Positions 1-7,302 of a stretch of 17,335 nucleotides of DNA are shown here, piece after piece. The stretch is from Deltaproteobacteria bacterium (GTDB taxonomy: Bacteria; Myxococcota; Myxococcia; Myxococcales; 40CM-4-68-19), in NCBI GenBank assembly GCA_018266095.1, contig JAFEBC010000417.1, positions 1 through 17,335 on the forward strand, in the 5' to 3' direction. Positions within the stretch are counted from its first letter, which is position 1. Every line of letters starts with the position of its first letter. The notes beneath the pieces are model-generated. The model was not told the DNA's origin, did no database searches, and saw only the letters and a list, made by a program, of their open reading frames with translations. The translations under genes were made by a program, and so were the position numbers.

Positions 1-2
1 AC

Positions 3-644
3 GAGATCCTGAAGATCGACGACATCTTCCTCACGCACAGTCACTTCGATCACGTGAAGGACGTGCCGCTGATGACCGACCTGTTGGTCGGCCGGCGCAA
101 GACGCCCGTCACCGTGCACGGTCCGGAAGAGACCATGGCGTGCATGGACAAGGACGTCTTCAACAACCGGCTGTGGCCGGACTTCCGCGTCATCCCCACG
201 CGCGAGAACCCCGTCATCAAGTTCGACACGGTGCCGGTGAACACGCCGTTCCAGTGCGGCGCGTACAAGATGACGGCGGTGCCGGTGCACCACCCGGTGT
301 ACTCGGTCGGCTACATCATCGAGGGCCCCACGGGCGCGGTGGCGTGGTCGGGCGACACCGGCCCGACCGAAGAGCTGTGGAAGGCGATCAACAAGACGCC
401 GAACGTGAAGGCGGTGTTCGTGGAGCTGAGCTTCCCGAACTCGCTGCAGTGGCTCGCGGACATCTCCGGCCACCTGACGCCGAAGACGGTGATGAGCGAG
501 CTGCAGAAGCTCGACCGGCGCGGCGCGAAGATCTTCCTCTATCACCTCAAGCCGAGCGTGGTGAACGAGGTGAAGAAGGAGATCGCGGCGCTGGGCCTCG
601 ACTTCCTGCACATCTGCGAGCTGGACGAGTCGTACGATCTATAG
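3..644 (+). CDS. Class II 3',5'-cyclic-nucleotide phosphodiesterase, metallo-beta-lactamase fold (5' end cut off)
   Basis: The reading frame is open from the window edge, so the start lies upstream. The first visible residues hold the metal-binding motif THSHFDH (bases 33-53), the HxHxDH signature of metallo-beta-lactamase-fold hydrolases. Further on are a VHHPVYSVGY segment, SGDTGPT (around base 349), ELSFPN, SGHLTP (around 466) and HLKP (around 544). The order GDTGPT, E-S-P-N, SGHLTP, HLKP is the pattern I know from class II cyclic-nucleotide phosphodiesterases (PDEase_II, yeast PDE1/CpdP type), which hydrolyse cAMP or cGMP to the 5'-nucleotide using two metal ions. The visible 213 residues lack only the N-terminal strand region. 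The next gene, 73 bases downstream, encodes a protein with a cyclic-nucleotide-binding domain, which supports the substrate assignment. A general MBL hydrolase is the main alternative. Confidence 0.85.
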   Translation, partial: EILKIDDIFLTHSHFDHVKDVPLMTDLLVGRRKTPVTVHGPEETMACMDKDVFNNRLWPDFRVIPTRENPVIKFDTVPVNTPFQCGAYKMTAVPVHHPVYSVGYIIEGPTGAVAWSGDTGPTEELWKAINKTPNVKAVFVELSFPNSLQWLADISGHLTPKTVMSELQKLDRRGAKIFLYHLKPSVVNEVKKEIAALGLDFLHICELDESYDL

Positions 645-717
645 AGGCGCGCCTGGCCTCGCGCGGGAGTGCGCGCGAGTGCAGACACGAGCGGCGCTCG
701 GGACTATATGTAGGGAC

Positions 718-2502
718 GTGAAGAGGTTCCTTCTGGGCGTGTGGCTTGCCGCCCTCTTGTTGACGATCGCGGGACCGACGGCTGCGCAGAGCGCCGGAGG
801 CACGGTCGCGCCGCAGGCGCAGGCGGGGACGTCGACGCAGACGGCAACGCCGACGCAAACGGCAACGCAGACGCCTCCTCGCGCGCAGGCGCCAAGCGAC
901 GCCACGCCGAGCCTCTCGGACTTCGCGGCCTTCCCGGCGCCGGACCCGCGCGCGCGGACCATGTTCGGCTACGCCTCGGCGTGGACGCCGATGATCCTGG
1001 GCGTGCTGCTGGTGCTGATGGCGGCCCTCATCAACAAGCTCAACCCGAAGAAGAAGCGGCGCATCCGCCGCGTGACCATCTTCCTCGGCATCTACGTCAC
1101 CACCTTCGCCTTCGCGGTGCTCTTGCACACGGTGAGCGCCGAGGGCTGGAGCCGCCGCGTCTGGCAGCTCGCGGATCTCTTCGAGATCCTCATCGTCATC
1201 GACCTGCTCGCGATCCTGCTCTTCGACGTGCTCTTGCTCGCGCTCAAGATCGAGGTCGCGAACATCGTCCACGAGCTGACGCTGGGCGTCTCGTACATCC
1301 TGGCCTTCATCGCCATGATGCACCGGAGCGGCGTGGAGCTGTCGGGCATCATCGCGACCTCCGCGGTGGTGACCGCGGTGCTCGGCTTGTCCTTGCAGGC
1401 CACGCTGGCGAACGTGCTCGGCGGCATCGCGCTGCAGCTCGACGACTCCATCCACGTGGGCGACTGGATCCAGCTCAAGGACGGCAAGCAGGGCAGGGTG
1501 AAGGCCATCCGCTGGCGCTCGACGATGCTGGAGACGCGCGATTGGGACACGATCATCCTGCCCAACGCGCTCTTGCTCGCGGAGCAGATCAACGTGCTCG
1601 GCCAGCGCGAGGATGCGCCGCGCCAGCACCGCGTGTGGATCTACTTCCACGTGGACTACCGCTACTCGCCTGAAGAGGTGATCCGCGTGGTCGACGAGGC
1701 GCTGCAGGCGGCGCCGATCGCCAACGTCGCGCTGGCGCCGCGTCCGGGCGCGCTGGTGCTGGACTTCGCGCGCGAAGGCGCCATCAGCATCGCCACCTAT
1801 GGCGTGCGCTACTGGCAGATCGACATGGGGTCGAACGACTCCACGCAGAGCGACGTGCGCATCCGCATCTTCTCGGCCCTGAAGCGCGCGCAGATCCCGC
1901 TGGCGCTGCCGGCGCACGCCATCTTCGTCTCGCAGGACGACCAGGAGCACGCCGAGCGCAAGCAGGAGCGCGAGATGGCGCGGCGCGTGTCGGCGCTGGA
2001 GGCGATCGAGATGCTGCAGGGCCTCTCGGCGGGCGAGCGCGTGGAGCTGGCGCGGGCGATGCGGTTCGCGCCGTTCGCGCGCGGCGAGGTGATCACGCGG
2101 CAGGGCGCGGCGGCGCACTGGCTGTACGTGCTCGTGCGCGGCGAAGTGGAGGTGAAGGTGAAGATCGAGTCGGGCGCCGAGAAGCTGGTCACGCGCATGG
2201 CCGCGCCCAACGTGTTCGGCGAGATGGGCGTGATGACCAACGAGCCGCGCACCGCGAGCGTCATCGCCGCCACCGAGGTCGACTGCTACCGCATCGACAA
2301 GGACGCGTTCCATCAGCTCGTGCAGAAGCGGAGCGATCTGGCCGAGGCCATCTCGGACGTGATGGCCAAGCGCCGCGTGGAGCTACAGGGCGTGCGCGAG
2401 CACCTCGACGCCGAGCAGCGCCTGCGGCGCGAGCAGCAGGAGAAGAACCGCATCTTGGACAACCTGCAGAGCTTCTTCGGGTTGTCGGACGACATGGACT
2501 AG
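718..2502 (+). CDS. MscS-family channel with C-terminal cyclic-nucleotide-binding domain
   Basis: The 594-residue product begins with a likely signal peptide (VKRFLLGVWLAALLLTIAG, then TAAQS). A Thr/Gln/Ala-rich low-complexity stretch follows, then four or five hydrophobic segments (roughly residues 89-105, 119-140, 151-178, 188-206). The MscS pore helix and beta domain (SLQATLANVLGGIALQLDD near residue 225, then DWIQLKDGKQGRVKAIRWRST) come next. From about residue 430 there is a cNMP-binding domain whose phosphate-binding cassette reads FGEMGVMTNEPRTASV. The ribose-contacting Glu502 and phosphate-contacting Arg511 are both present, spaced as in protein kinase A. The tail is charged and coiled-coil-like. 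This is the architecture of bacterial cyclic-nucleotide-gated MscS-like channels (bCNG). GTG 718 is chosen because it puts the signal peptide at the N-terminus; an upstream GTG at 679 would add 13 residues. Gating by cAMP or cGMP is inferred, not shown. Confidence 0.9.
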   Translation: MKRFLLGVWLAALLLTIAGPTAAQSAGGTVAPQAQAGTSTQTATPTQTATQTPPRAQAPSDATPSLSDFAAFPAPDPRARTMFGYASAWTPMILGVLLVLMAALINKLNPKKKRRIRRVTIFLGIYVTTFAFAVLLHTVSAEGWSRRVWQLADLFEILIVIDLLAILLFDVLLLALKIEVANIVHELTLGVSYILAFIAMMHRSGVELSGIIATSAVVTAVLGLSLQATLANVLGGIALQLDDSIHVGDWIQLKDGKQGRVKAIRWRSTMLETRDWDTIILPNALLLAEQINVLGQREDAPRQHRVWIYFHVDYRYSPEEVIRVVDEALQAAPIANVALAPRPGALVLDFAREGAISIATYGVRYWQIDMGSNDSTQSDVRIRIFSALKRAQIPLALPAHAIFVSQDDQEHAERKQEREMARRVSALEAIEMLQGLSAGERVELARAMRFAPFARGEVITRQGAAAHWLYVLVRGEVEVKVKIESGAEKLVTRMAAPNVFGEMGVMTNEPRTASVIAATEVDCYRIDKDAFHQLVQKRSDLAEAISDVMAKRRVELQGVREHLDAEQRLRREQQEKNRILDNLQSFFGLSDDMD

Positions 2503-2546
2503 AGTGCCGCCTCTCGCGCCTGCGGGCCGAGGGATTCGAGGAGCAC

Positions 2547-3398
2547 ATGGCCTGGTTCCACAAAGATCCGAAGAGCAAGGCGTCCGCGCCGCCGCCCGCC
2601 GCCGACAAGCCCAGCCGCATGGAGGGCCTGTGGGTGAAGTGCGACGGCTGCGGCGAGATCGTCTTCAAGCAGGACGTGGAGAAGAACCTCGAGTGCTGCC
2701 CGAAGTGCGACCATCACTTCCCGCTGCCGGTGCGCAAGCGGCTGGAGCTGGTGCTGGACGCGGGCACGTTCCAGGAGCTCGATCGCGGCCTGGAGAGCAC
2801 CGACCCGCTCTCGTTCACGGACTCGAAGAAGTACAAGGACCGCCTGCGCGCCTCGAGCAAGAACTCGGGCGAGGGCGAGGCCTTCGTGTCGGGCGTGGGC
2901 CGGCTCGCGGGGCGCGAGGTGTCCGTCGGCTGCTTCCACTTTGGCTTTTTGGGCGGCTCGATGGGCTCGGTCGTCGGCGAGAAGGTCACGCGCGTGTTCG
3001 AGCGCGCGCACGAGCTGCAGATCCCCGCCATCGTGTTCTCGGCCTCGGGCGGCGCGCGCATGCAGGAGGGCATCTTCTCGCTCATGCAGATGGCCAAGAG
3101 CTCCGCGGCGCTCGCGCGCTTCCGGCAGACCAAGAAGCCGTACATCTCGGTGCTGCTCGACCCCACCACGGGCGGCGTCGCGGCCTCGTTCGCGTTCCTG
3201 GGCGACGTGATCCTGGCCGAGCCCAAGGCGCTCATCGGCTTCGCTGGCCCGCGCGTCATCGAGCAGACCCTGCGCCAGAAGCTTCCCGAGGGCTTCCAGC
3301 GCAGCGAGTTCCTGCTCGAGCACGGCATGGTGGACGCGATCGTGCCGCGCAAGGAGCTGCGTGACCGGCTCGCGCAGCTTCTGGGCCTGTTGAGCTAG
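2547..3398 (+). CDS. accD: Acetyl-CoA carboxylase carboxyltransferase subunit beta
   Basis: AccD pairs with AccA to transfer the carboxyl group from carboxybiotin to acetyl-CoA, giving malonyl-CoA for fatty-acid synthesis in the cytoplasm. The 283-residue product has the family's N-terminal four-cysteine zinc ribbon (Cys32-X2-Cys35, 15 residues, Cys51-X2-Cys54) preceded by the usual EGLWVKC segment. The crotonase-like carboxyltransferase core carries SGGARMQEG, LDPTTGGVAASFAFLGD and a GFAGPRVIEQTL segment, ending in HGMVDAIVPRKELR. Length and domain order are normal. ATG 2547 is preceded by a GAGGAG Shine-Dalgarno at 2538-2543. The gene starts 44 bases after the channel gene and leads a run that ends with folC, as in many bacteria where accD and folC are neighbours. 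Identification is secure. Confidence 0.97.
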   Translation: MAWFHKDPKSKASAPPPAADKPSRMEGLWVKCDGCGEIVFKQDVEKNLECCPKCDHHFPLPVRKRLELVLDAGTFQELDRGLESTDPLSFTDSKKYKDRLRASSKNSGEGEAFVSGVGRLAGREVSVGCFHFGFLGGSMGSVVGEKVTRVFERAHELQIPAIVFSASGGARMQEGIFSLMQMAKSSAALARFRQTKKPYISVLLDPTTGGVAASFAFLGDVILAEPKALIGFAGPRVIEQTLRQKLPEGFQRSEFLLEHGMVDAIVPRKELRDRLAQLLGLLS

Positions 3399-3440
3399 CC
3401 GCGTCTTCGTCTCCCCAATCGTCAACGTCAGAGGCCTTCC

Positions 3441-4196
3441 GTGGATTGGGTGCGCGACTTCTTCGACGACGGCTATCGCTTCCTCTACGGCGACATGCTC
3501 TCGCCCGAGCGCACCGAGTTCGAGGTGGCGGGCCTCGTGCAGCTCACGGGCCTGCGCGAGGGCGCGCGCGTGCTCGACCTGTGCTGCGGCGACGGGCGGC
3601 ATTCGGTGCCGCTGCAGCGCCGCGGACACCGCGTCACGGGCGTCGATCTCTCGCGCAAATTGCTCACGCGCGCGCAGCAGCGTGCCGAGCGCGTGCTGCC
3701 GGAGGATCAAGCGCCGCCCGTATGGATCGAAGCCGACGCGCGCAAGGTCCCCGTGCGCGACGAATCCTTCACGCTCGCCATCTGCCTCTTCAACTCCATC
3801 GGCTACGGCACCGACGACGACACGCGGGCCATGCTGGGCGCGGCCAGGCGCGCGATCGAGCCCAACGGCGCCTTCGTGCTCGAGTGCACGCACCGCGACT
3901 TCCTCGTGCGCGAGGCCACCGACGGCCGCACGCGCCGCACGGTGCAAGTGAGCGGCGTGCCCGTCGAATTCGAGACGTGGATCGACGCCGAGCCCGGCCT
4001 CCAGCCCGCCCGCATGGCGTGCCCCAGGAACGGCCAGCGCTTCGAGCGCAAGCCCGTGCACCGCATGTTCACGCTGACGGCGCTGTTCGCCATGCTGCGC
4101 GCCGCCGGCTTCCACACGCTCGACGCCTGGGGCGACTACGACGCGCGGCCGTTCTCCATCGCGCACGACAAGGTGGTCATCCGTGCCCGGCCCTGA
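3441..4196 (+). CDS. Class I SAM-dependent methyltransferase, substrate unknown
   Basis: The 251-residue product has a Rossmann-type methyltransferase core. Motif I reads VLDLCCGDGRHS (about residues 44-55), the acidic ribose-binding motif II is TGVDLS, and later come a WIEADAR segment (motif III) and LAICLFNSIGYGTDDD (motif IV region). The N-terminal WVRDFFDDGYRFLYGDML resembles the start of Methyltransf_25/11-type enzymes that act on small molecules, but nothing in the sequence identifies the substrate. The GTG start at 3441 is supported by AGAGG at 3430-3434, six bases upstream. The stop overlaps the next gene's start by 14 bases, so translation is probably coupled to the YkgJ-like gene and then folC. 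It may modify a metabolite or protein linked to those neighbours, which is a guess from position alone. Confidence 0.85.
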   Translation: MDWVRDFFDDGYRFLYGDMLSPERTEFEVAGLVQLTGLREGARVLDLCCGDGRHSVPLQRRGHRVTGVDLSRKLLTRAQQRAERVLPEDQAPPVWIEADARKVPVRDESFTLAICLFNSIGYGTDDDTRAMLGAARRAIEPNGAFVLECTHRDFLVREATDGRTRRTVQVSGVPVEFETWIDAEPGLQPARMACPRNGQRFERKPVHRMFTLTALFAMLRAAGFHTLDAWGDYDARPFSIAHDKVVIRARP

Positions 4197-4527
4197 CGCG
4201 ACCGCCTCCGACAGCGGCAAGATCGAGTGCACGCTCTGCGGCGCCTGCTGCGTCGCGCCCGACATCGCGGCCATCGACAAGCCGCTCGGCATCCGCTGCG
4301 CGCACCTCACCGCGGACAACCTGTGCGGCGTGTACGAGGACCGCCCCGACATCTGCAAGAGCTACGCGGCCGACAAGCTGTGCCTGGAGATCGCCGCGCC
4401 CACGCTGGAGGAGCGCGTGCACAACTACCTGGCGAAGTTCGGCCTGCTCGAGGAAGCCGCCCGAAACCGCGCGCTCGCCGCGTCCAGCATGCGCGCGTCG
4501 CGGTCCTTGCCCATCGTGCACCGATGA
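4183..4527 (+). CDS. YkgJ-family cysteine-cluster protein (putative metal or Fe-S binding)
   Basis: A 114-residue protein with eight cysteines in its first 67 residues: C16-X2-C19-G-A-C22-C23, then C39, C48, C58 and C67. The CxxCGxCC start, RC-H-L, LCGVYEDRP and C-x-x-Y pattern is that of the YkgJ / CxxCxxCC family (PF03692), thought to bind zinc or an iron-sulfur cluster. Its cellular role is not known. The C-terminal third is helical and lacks cysteines. GTG 4183 lies inside the end of the methyltransferase gene, with AAGGTGG at 4170-4176 as a plausible ribosome-binding site. The stop overlaps the folC ATG in an ATGA arrangement at 4524-4527. The overlaps on both sides suggest a coupled operon in which this protein may help or modify the methyltransferase. 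Confidence 0.82.
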   Translation: MPGPDATASDSGKIECTLCGACCVAPDIAAIDKPLGIRCAHLTADNLCGVYEDRPDICKSYAADKLCLEIAAPTLEERVHNYLAKFGLLEEAARNRALAASSMRASRSLPIVHR

Positions 4528-5870
4528 CGTTCGACGACTTGAAGACGCTCCTCTTCGCGCGCAGCAACTTCGGCATGAAGCTGGGCCTCGACCGCATGCG
4601 GGCGGCGCTCAAGCTGCTCGGCGATCCGCACACGTCGGCGCCCGTGCTGCACGTCGCGGGCACGAACGGCAAGGGCTCGACCTGCGCGTTCACCGAGAGC
4701 GCGCTGCGCGTGGCCGGGCTCAAGACGGGCCTGACCACCTCGCCGCACCTCGTGCACTGGTGTGAGCGCATTCGCATCAATGGCGTCCCGCTGAGCGAGC
4801 AGGCCGCCGCGGACACGCTGGAGGAGATCCTCGCGCGCGTGCCCTGGGCCCTGCAGGGCGGCCCCGAGGGCGCGCACGACGGCGACGGCCTGACCTTCTT
4901 CGAGCTGACCACGCTCCTCGCGTTCCTGGCCTTCGCCAAGTCGCGCGTGCAAGTGATGGTGGTCGAGGTGGGCCTCGGCGGCCGGCTCGACGCGACCAAC
5001 GTGGTCGAGCCCCTCGCCTGCGCGGTGGCGCCGCTGGGCCTGGAGCACACGCAATATCTGGGGCCGACGCTCACGCACAGCGCGGCCGAGAAGGCCGGCA
5101 TCTTCAAGCCGGGCGTGACTGCGGTGAGCGCGGGCCAGCCGCTGGAGGCCGCGCGGGTGCTGGTCGTGCGCGCGCGTGAGGTCGGCGCGCCGCTGTGGCG
5201 TCCGGGCCGCGACTATCGCTTCGAGAGCCGGCACGACCGGCCGTTCTGCTTCGCGGGGAAGTCCGACCTGCCCGTGTGCGGCGCGTGGACGGTGAAGCTC
5301 GAGGCGCCGCTGCCGCTCCTGGGCCACCACCAGCGCACGAACGCCGCGCTCGCGTGCGCGCTCCTGCAAGCGGGCGCAGCGCGGGGCCTGCCCATCGAGC
5401 CCGCGCACGTCGAGCAGGGCCTGTTGCGCGCGCGCTGGCCGGGCCGCCTGGAGAAGCTCTCGGACCGGCCGCTGACGCTCCTCGACGGCGCCCACAATCC
5501 CCACGCCGCGCACGCGCTGGCCAAGACGCTCCCCGAGGTCGCCGGCGCGCGGCCCGTGCAGCTCGTTCTGGGCGTCCTGGCCGACAAGGACGCGCGGCAG
5601 ATCCTGGAGCCGCTCCTGCCGCTCGTGCACACGCTGCACACCTGCGCGCCCGACAACCCGCGCGCGCTGGAGGGCGAGGCGCTGGCCGCGGTGGCGCGCA
5701 CGCTGCGGCCCGACCTGCCGATCGTGGTGCACAAGCGCGCACCGGAGGCCTTGGCGGCGGCGCGGGCGCAGGCGGGCGCTGACGGAGCGGTGCTGGCCGC
5801 GGGCAGCCTCTATCTCGTGGGCGAGCTGGAGCCCGGCGGGCGCGTCAAGATGCCTTCGGAGAAGCTGTAG
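4524..5870 (+). CDS. folC: Bifunctional folylpolyglutamate synthase / dihydrofolate synthase
   Basis: FolC adds glutamate to dihydropteroate and extends polyglutamate tails on folates, using ATP. The 448-residue protein is near the usual family length. It shows the ATP-binding P-loop HVAGTNGKGST (Lys50), the SPHL segment with the omega-loop region, TFFELTT, VEVGLGGRLDATNVV with its metal-binding acidic residue, GLEHTQYLGPTL, EKAGIFK, and the C-terminal ligase motif LLDGAHNPHA (Asp321, His324). These are the Mur-ligase-superfamily hallmarks in the correct order. ATG 4524 overlaps the preceding stop (ATGA), so the reading frame probably relies on translational coupling; no strong separate ribosome-binding site is seen. 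It closes the accD-methyltransferase-ykgJ-folC run. Whether both activities are present cannot be told from sequence. Confidence 0.95.
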   Translation: MTFDDLKTLLFARSNFGMKLGLDRMRAALKLLGDPHTSAPVLHVAGTNGKGSTCAFTESALRVAGLKTGLTTSPHLVHWCERIRINGVPLSEQAAADTLEEILARVPWALQGGPEGAHDGDGLTFFELTTLLAFLAFAKSRVQVMVVEVGLGGRLDATNVVEPLACAVAPLGLEHTQYLGPTLTHSAAEKAGIFKPGVTAVSAGQPLEAARVLVVRAREVGAPLWRPGRDYRFESRHDRPFCFAGKSDLPVCGAWTVKLEAPLPLLGHHQRTNAALACALLQAGAARGLPIEPAHVEQGLLRARWPGRLEKLSDRPLTLLDGAHNPHAAHALAKTLPEVAGARPVQLVLGVLADKDARQILEPLLPLVHTLHTCAPDNPRALEGEALAAVARTLRPDLPIVVHKRAPEALAAARAQAGADGAVLAAGSLYLVGELEPGGRVKMPSEKL

Positions 5871-5979
5871 GTCCGCGTCGCACCGCCTCGCAAGCCCTCG
5901 ACTGCGCGAGCGGAAGTCCGCGAGCCGCACCCGCGTCCGGAGCTGTCCGGCAGACGACGTTGCGCCCAAGGTCGTTCTG

Positions 5980-5985
5980 TACAAT
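5980..5985 (+). promoter_or_regulatory. Possible -10 element (TACAAT) ahead of the alpha/beta hydrolase gene
   Basis: The 150-base gap after folC contains TACAAT, one base off TATAAT, in otherwise GC-rich DNA. The nearest -35-like sequence, TTGCGC at 5960-5965, sits only 14 bases upstream, shorter than usual. A transcript from here would begin near 5992 and would exclude the TTG start at 5985, favouring GTG 6021 for the next gene. Nothing else is seen in this gap except a short GCGGA-AG-TCCGC repeat. Confidence 0.3.
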
Positions 5986-6020
5986 TGCACCTACATCAGC
6001 CCCGCCCTTATCCTGCCGAT

Positions 6021-7280
6021 GTGCCTCAGCTGACCCCCGGAGCCCACGCCGCCGCGCCCGCGCAGAAGCCCCCGCCGAGGCTGTCGGACGTCCACTTCAA
6101 GGAGCTCTACAAGAAGGAGACCTACGACGCGCACACGCGCGACGGCTGGGTGCTCCAGATCACGCGCTACCGGCCGGTGCCGCAGGCGTGGTCGCAGCCG
6201 CTCCTGGATGAGCCCATCGTGCTCGTGCCCGGGTGGTCGCAGAACCGGCACGCGTTCACCTCCGGCGACTTCGTCAAGCAGCTCCTGGCCTGGGGCGCCG
6301 ACTGCCACATCCTCGAGCTGCGCGGGCACGGCAAGTCCTCGCGCGCGCTCCAGCTCCAGCGCGCCTCGCACGAGGGCCGCAGCGTGCCCGCGGACTTCGA
6401 CTTCGCCTGGGACCTCGACAGCTACCTGCTCGAAGACCTGCCCGCCGGCATCGCCGCGGTGAAGCAGCGCACGGGCCGCGCCAAGGTCTTCTATCTGGGC
6501 AACAGCATGGGCGGCATGCTCGGCTACGGCTACGCCGCGCGGCACCACGACCTCGCGGGCCTCATCGCCATCGGCGCCCCCAGCGACCTCGGGCGCGGGT
6601 TTCCGCTGCTCAAGCTCATCGCCGCGCTCGGCCCCGTGGTGGTGAACCCGGCCCTCGACGCGGCCACCGGCGCGGTCAACGCGGTCGATGCCCTGCGCTT
6701 CGGCACGGCCTCCCTCTTGCGCAAGACGCGCGTCCTCACGCGCGCGGGCGACGCCATCGCCGACCCGGCCTCGCAGCCGCTCTCCTTGCGCTACTCGCAC
6801 CTGCCCGTCGATCTGTTCACGCAGACGATGGCTCGCGTCGCGCACCCGCTCTCGCTCAAGGCCATGCACGCGGTCGAGCCCGTGCTGCGGCGCTTCGGCT
6901 CGCTCGTGAACCCGGGCCGCGTCGAGCTCGATGACCTGCGCTGGCTGCTCCGTCAAGGCGGCGAGAAGGAGCCGCGGGCGGTGATGGACCAGTTCGCCCG
7001 CTGGATCACGCACGACGAGATGCGCTGCTACCGCGACGGCTTCGACTACAAGCTCGGCATGCGCGACCTCCGCGCGCCGCTCGCGGTCGTGTACGGCGCC
7101 TTCGACAAGCTCGCCTCCGAGGAGAGCACGCGCACCATCTTCCGCAGCGCCAAGAGCGAGTACCTCGTGCGCTGCCGCGTCGACGACAACAGCCACCTCG
7201 AGATGACGATGGGCAACGACGTCGATCGCATCTGCCGCGTGGTGTTCGAACTCGTCCAGTGGGTGAAGGCGCGCGCCTGA
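6021..7280 (+). CDS. Alpha/beta hydrolase (lipase/esterase-like)
   Basis: The 419-residue product begins its fold with a KETYDAHTRDGWVLQITRYRP segment like the start of acid-lipase-type hydrolases. An oxyanion-side loop, PIVLVPGWSQNRHAF, follows. The nucleophile elbow is GNSMGG with Ser162. The likely charge-relay residues are Asp362 (VYGAFDKLA) and His392 (VDDNSHLEM), so the triad is complete and ordered Ser-Asp-His. No signal peptide or membrane anchor is evident, suggesting a cytoplasmic or surface-associated enzyme. The substrate is unknown; a lipid, polyester or ester is plausible from the fold and from the envelope genes downstream. The start is uncertain: GTG 6021 is preferred because a TACAAT box lies just upstream, while TTG 5985 would add 12 residues; neither has a convincing Shine-Dalgarno. 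The AMIN gene starts 22 bases after its stop. Confidence 0.85.
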   Translation: MPQLTPGAHAAAPAQKPPPRLSDVHFKELYKKETYDAHTRDGWVLQITRYRPVPQAWSQPLLDEPIVLVPGWSQNRHAFTSGDFVKQLLAWGADCHILELRGHGKSSRALQLQRASHEGRSVPADFDFAWDLDSYLLEDLPAGIAAVKQRTGRAKVFYLGNSMGGMLGYGYAARHHDLAGLIAIGAPSDLGRGFPLLKLIAALGPVVVNPALDAATGAVNAVDALRFGTASLLRKTRVLTRAGDAIADPASQPLSLRYSHLPVDLFTQTMARVAHPLSLKAMHAVEPVLRRFGSLVNPGRVELDDLRWLLRQGGEKEPRAVMDQFARWITHDEMRCYRDGFDYKLGMRDLRAPLAVVYGAFDKLASEESTRTIFRSAKSEYLVRCRVDDNSHLEMTMGNDVDRICRVVFELVQWVKARA

Positions 7281-7302
7281 CGTGTTAGCTTCAGGGCACT
7301 CG

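Noticed and set aside
679..720. GTG 679 as start of the channel gene and hairpin CGAGC-GGC-GCTCG (688-700) as a regulatory element
   Set aside because: GTG 718 places a clean signal peptide at the N-terminus. A 5-base stem is common by chance in DNA this GC-rich and has no T-run.
547..2313. Long open frames on the minus strand (also 2499-4358, 4425-5990, 5991-7904, 8611-11130, 11692-13074, 13468-15207)
   Set aside because: They lie opposite well-identified genes, are very rich in Arg, Ala, His and Gly with no recognisable domain, and are the expected by-product of high GC at third positions.
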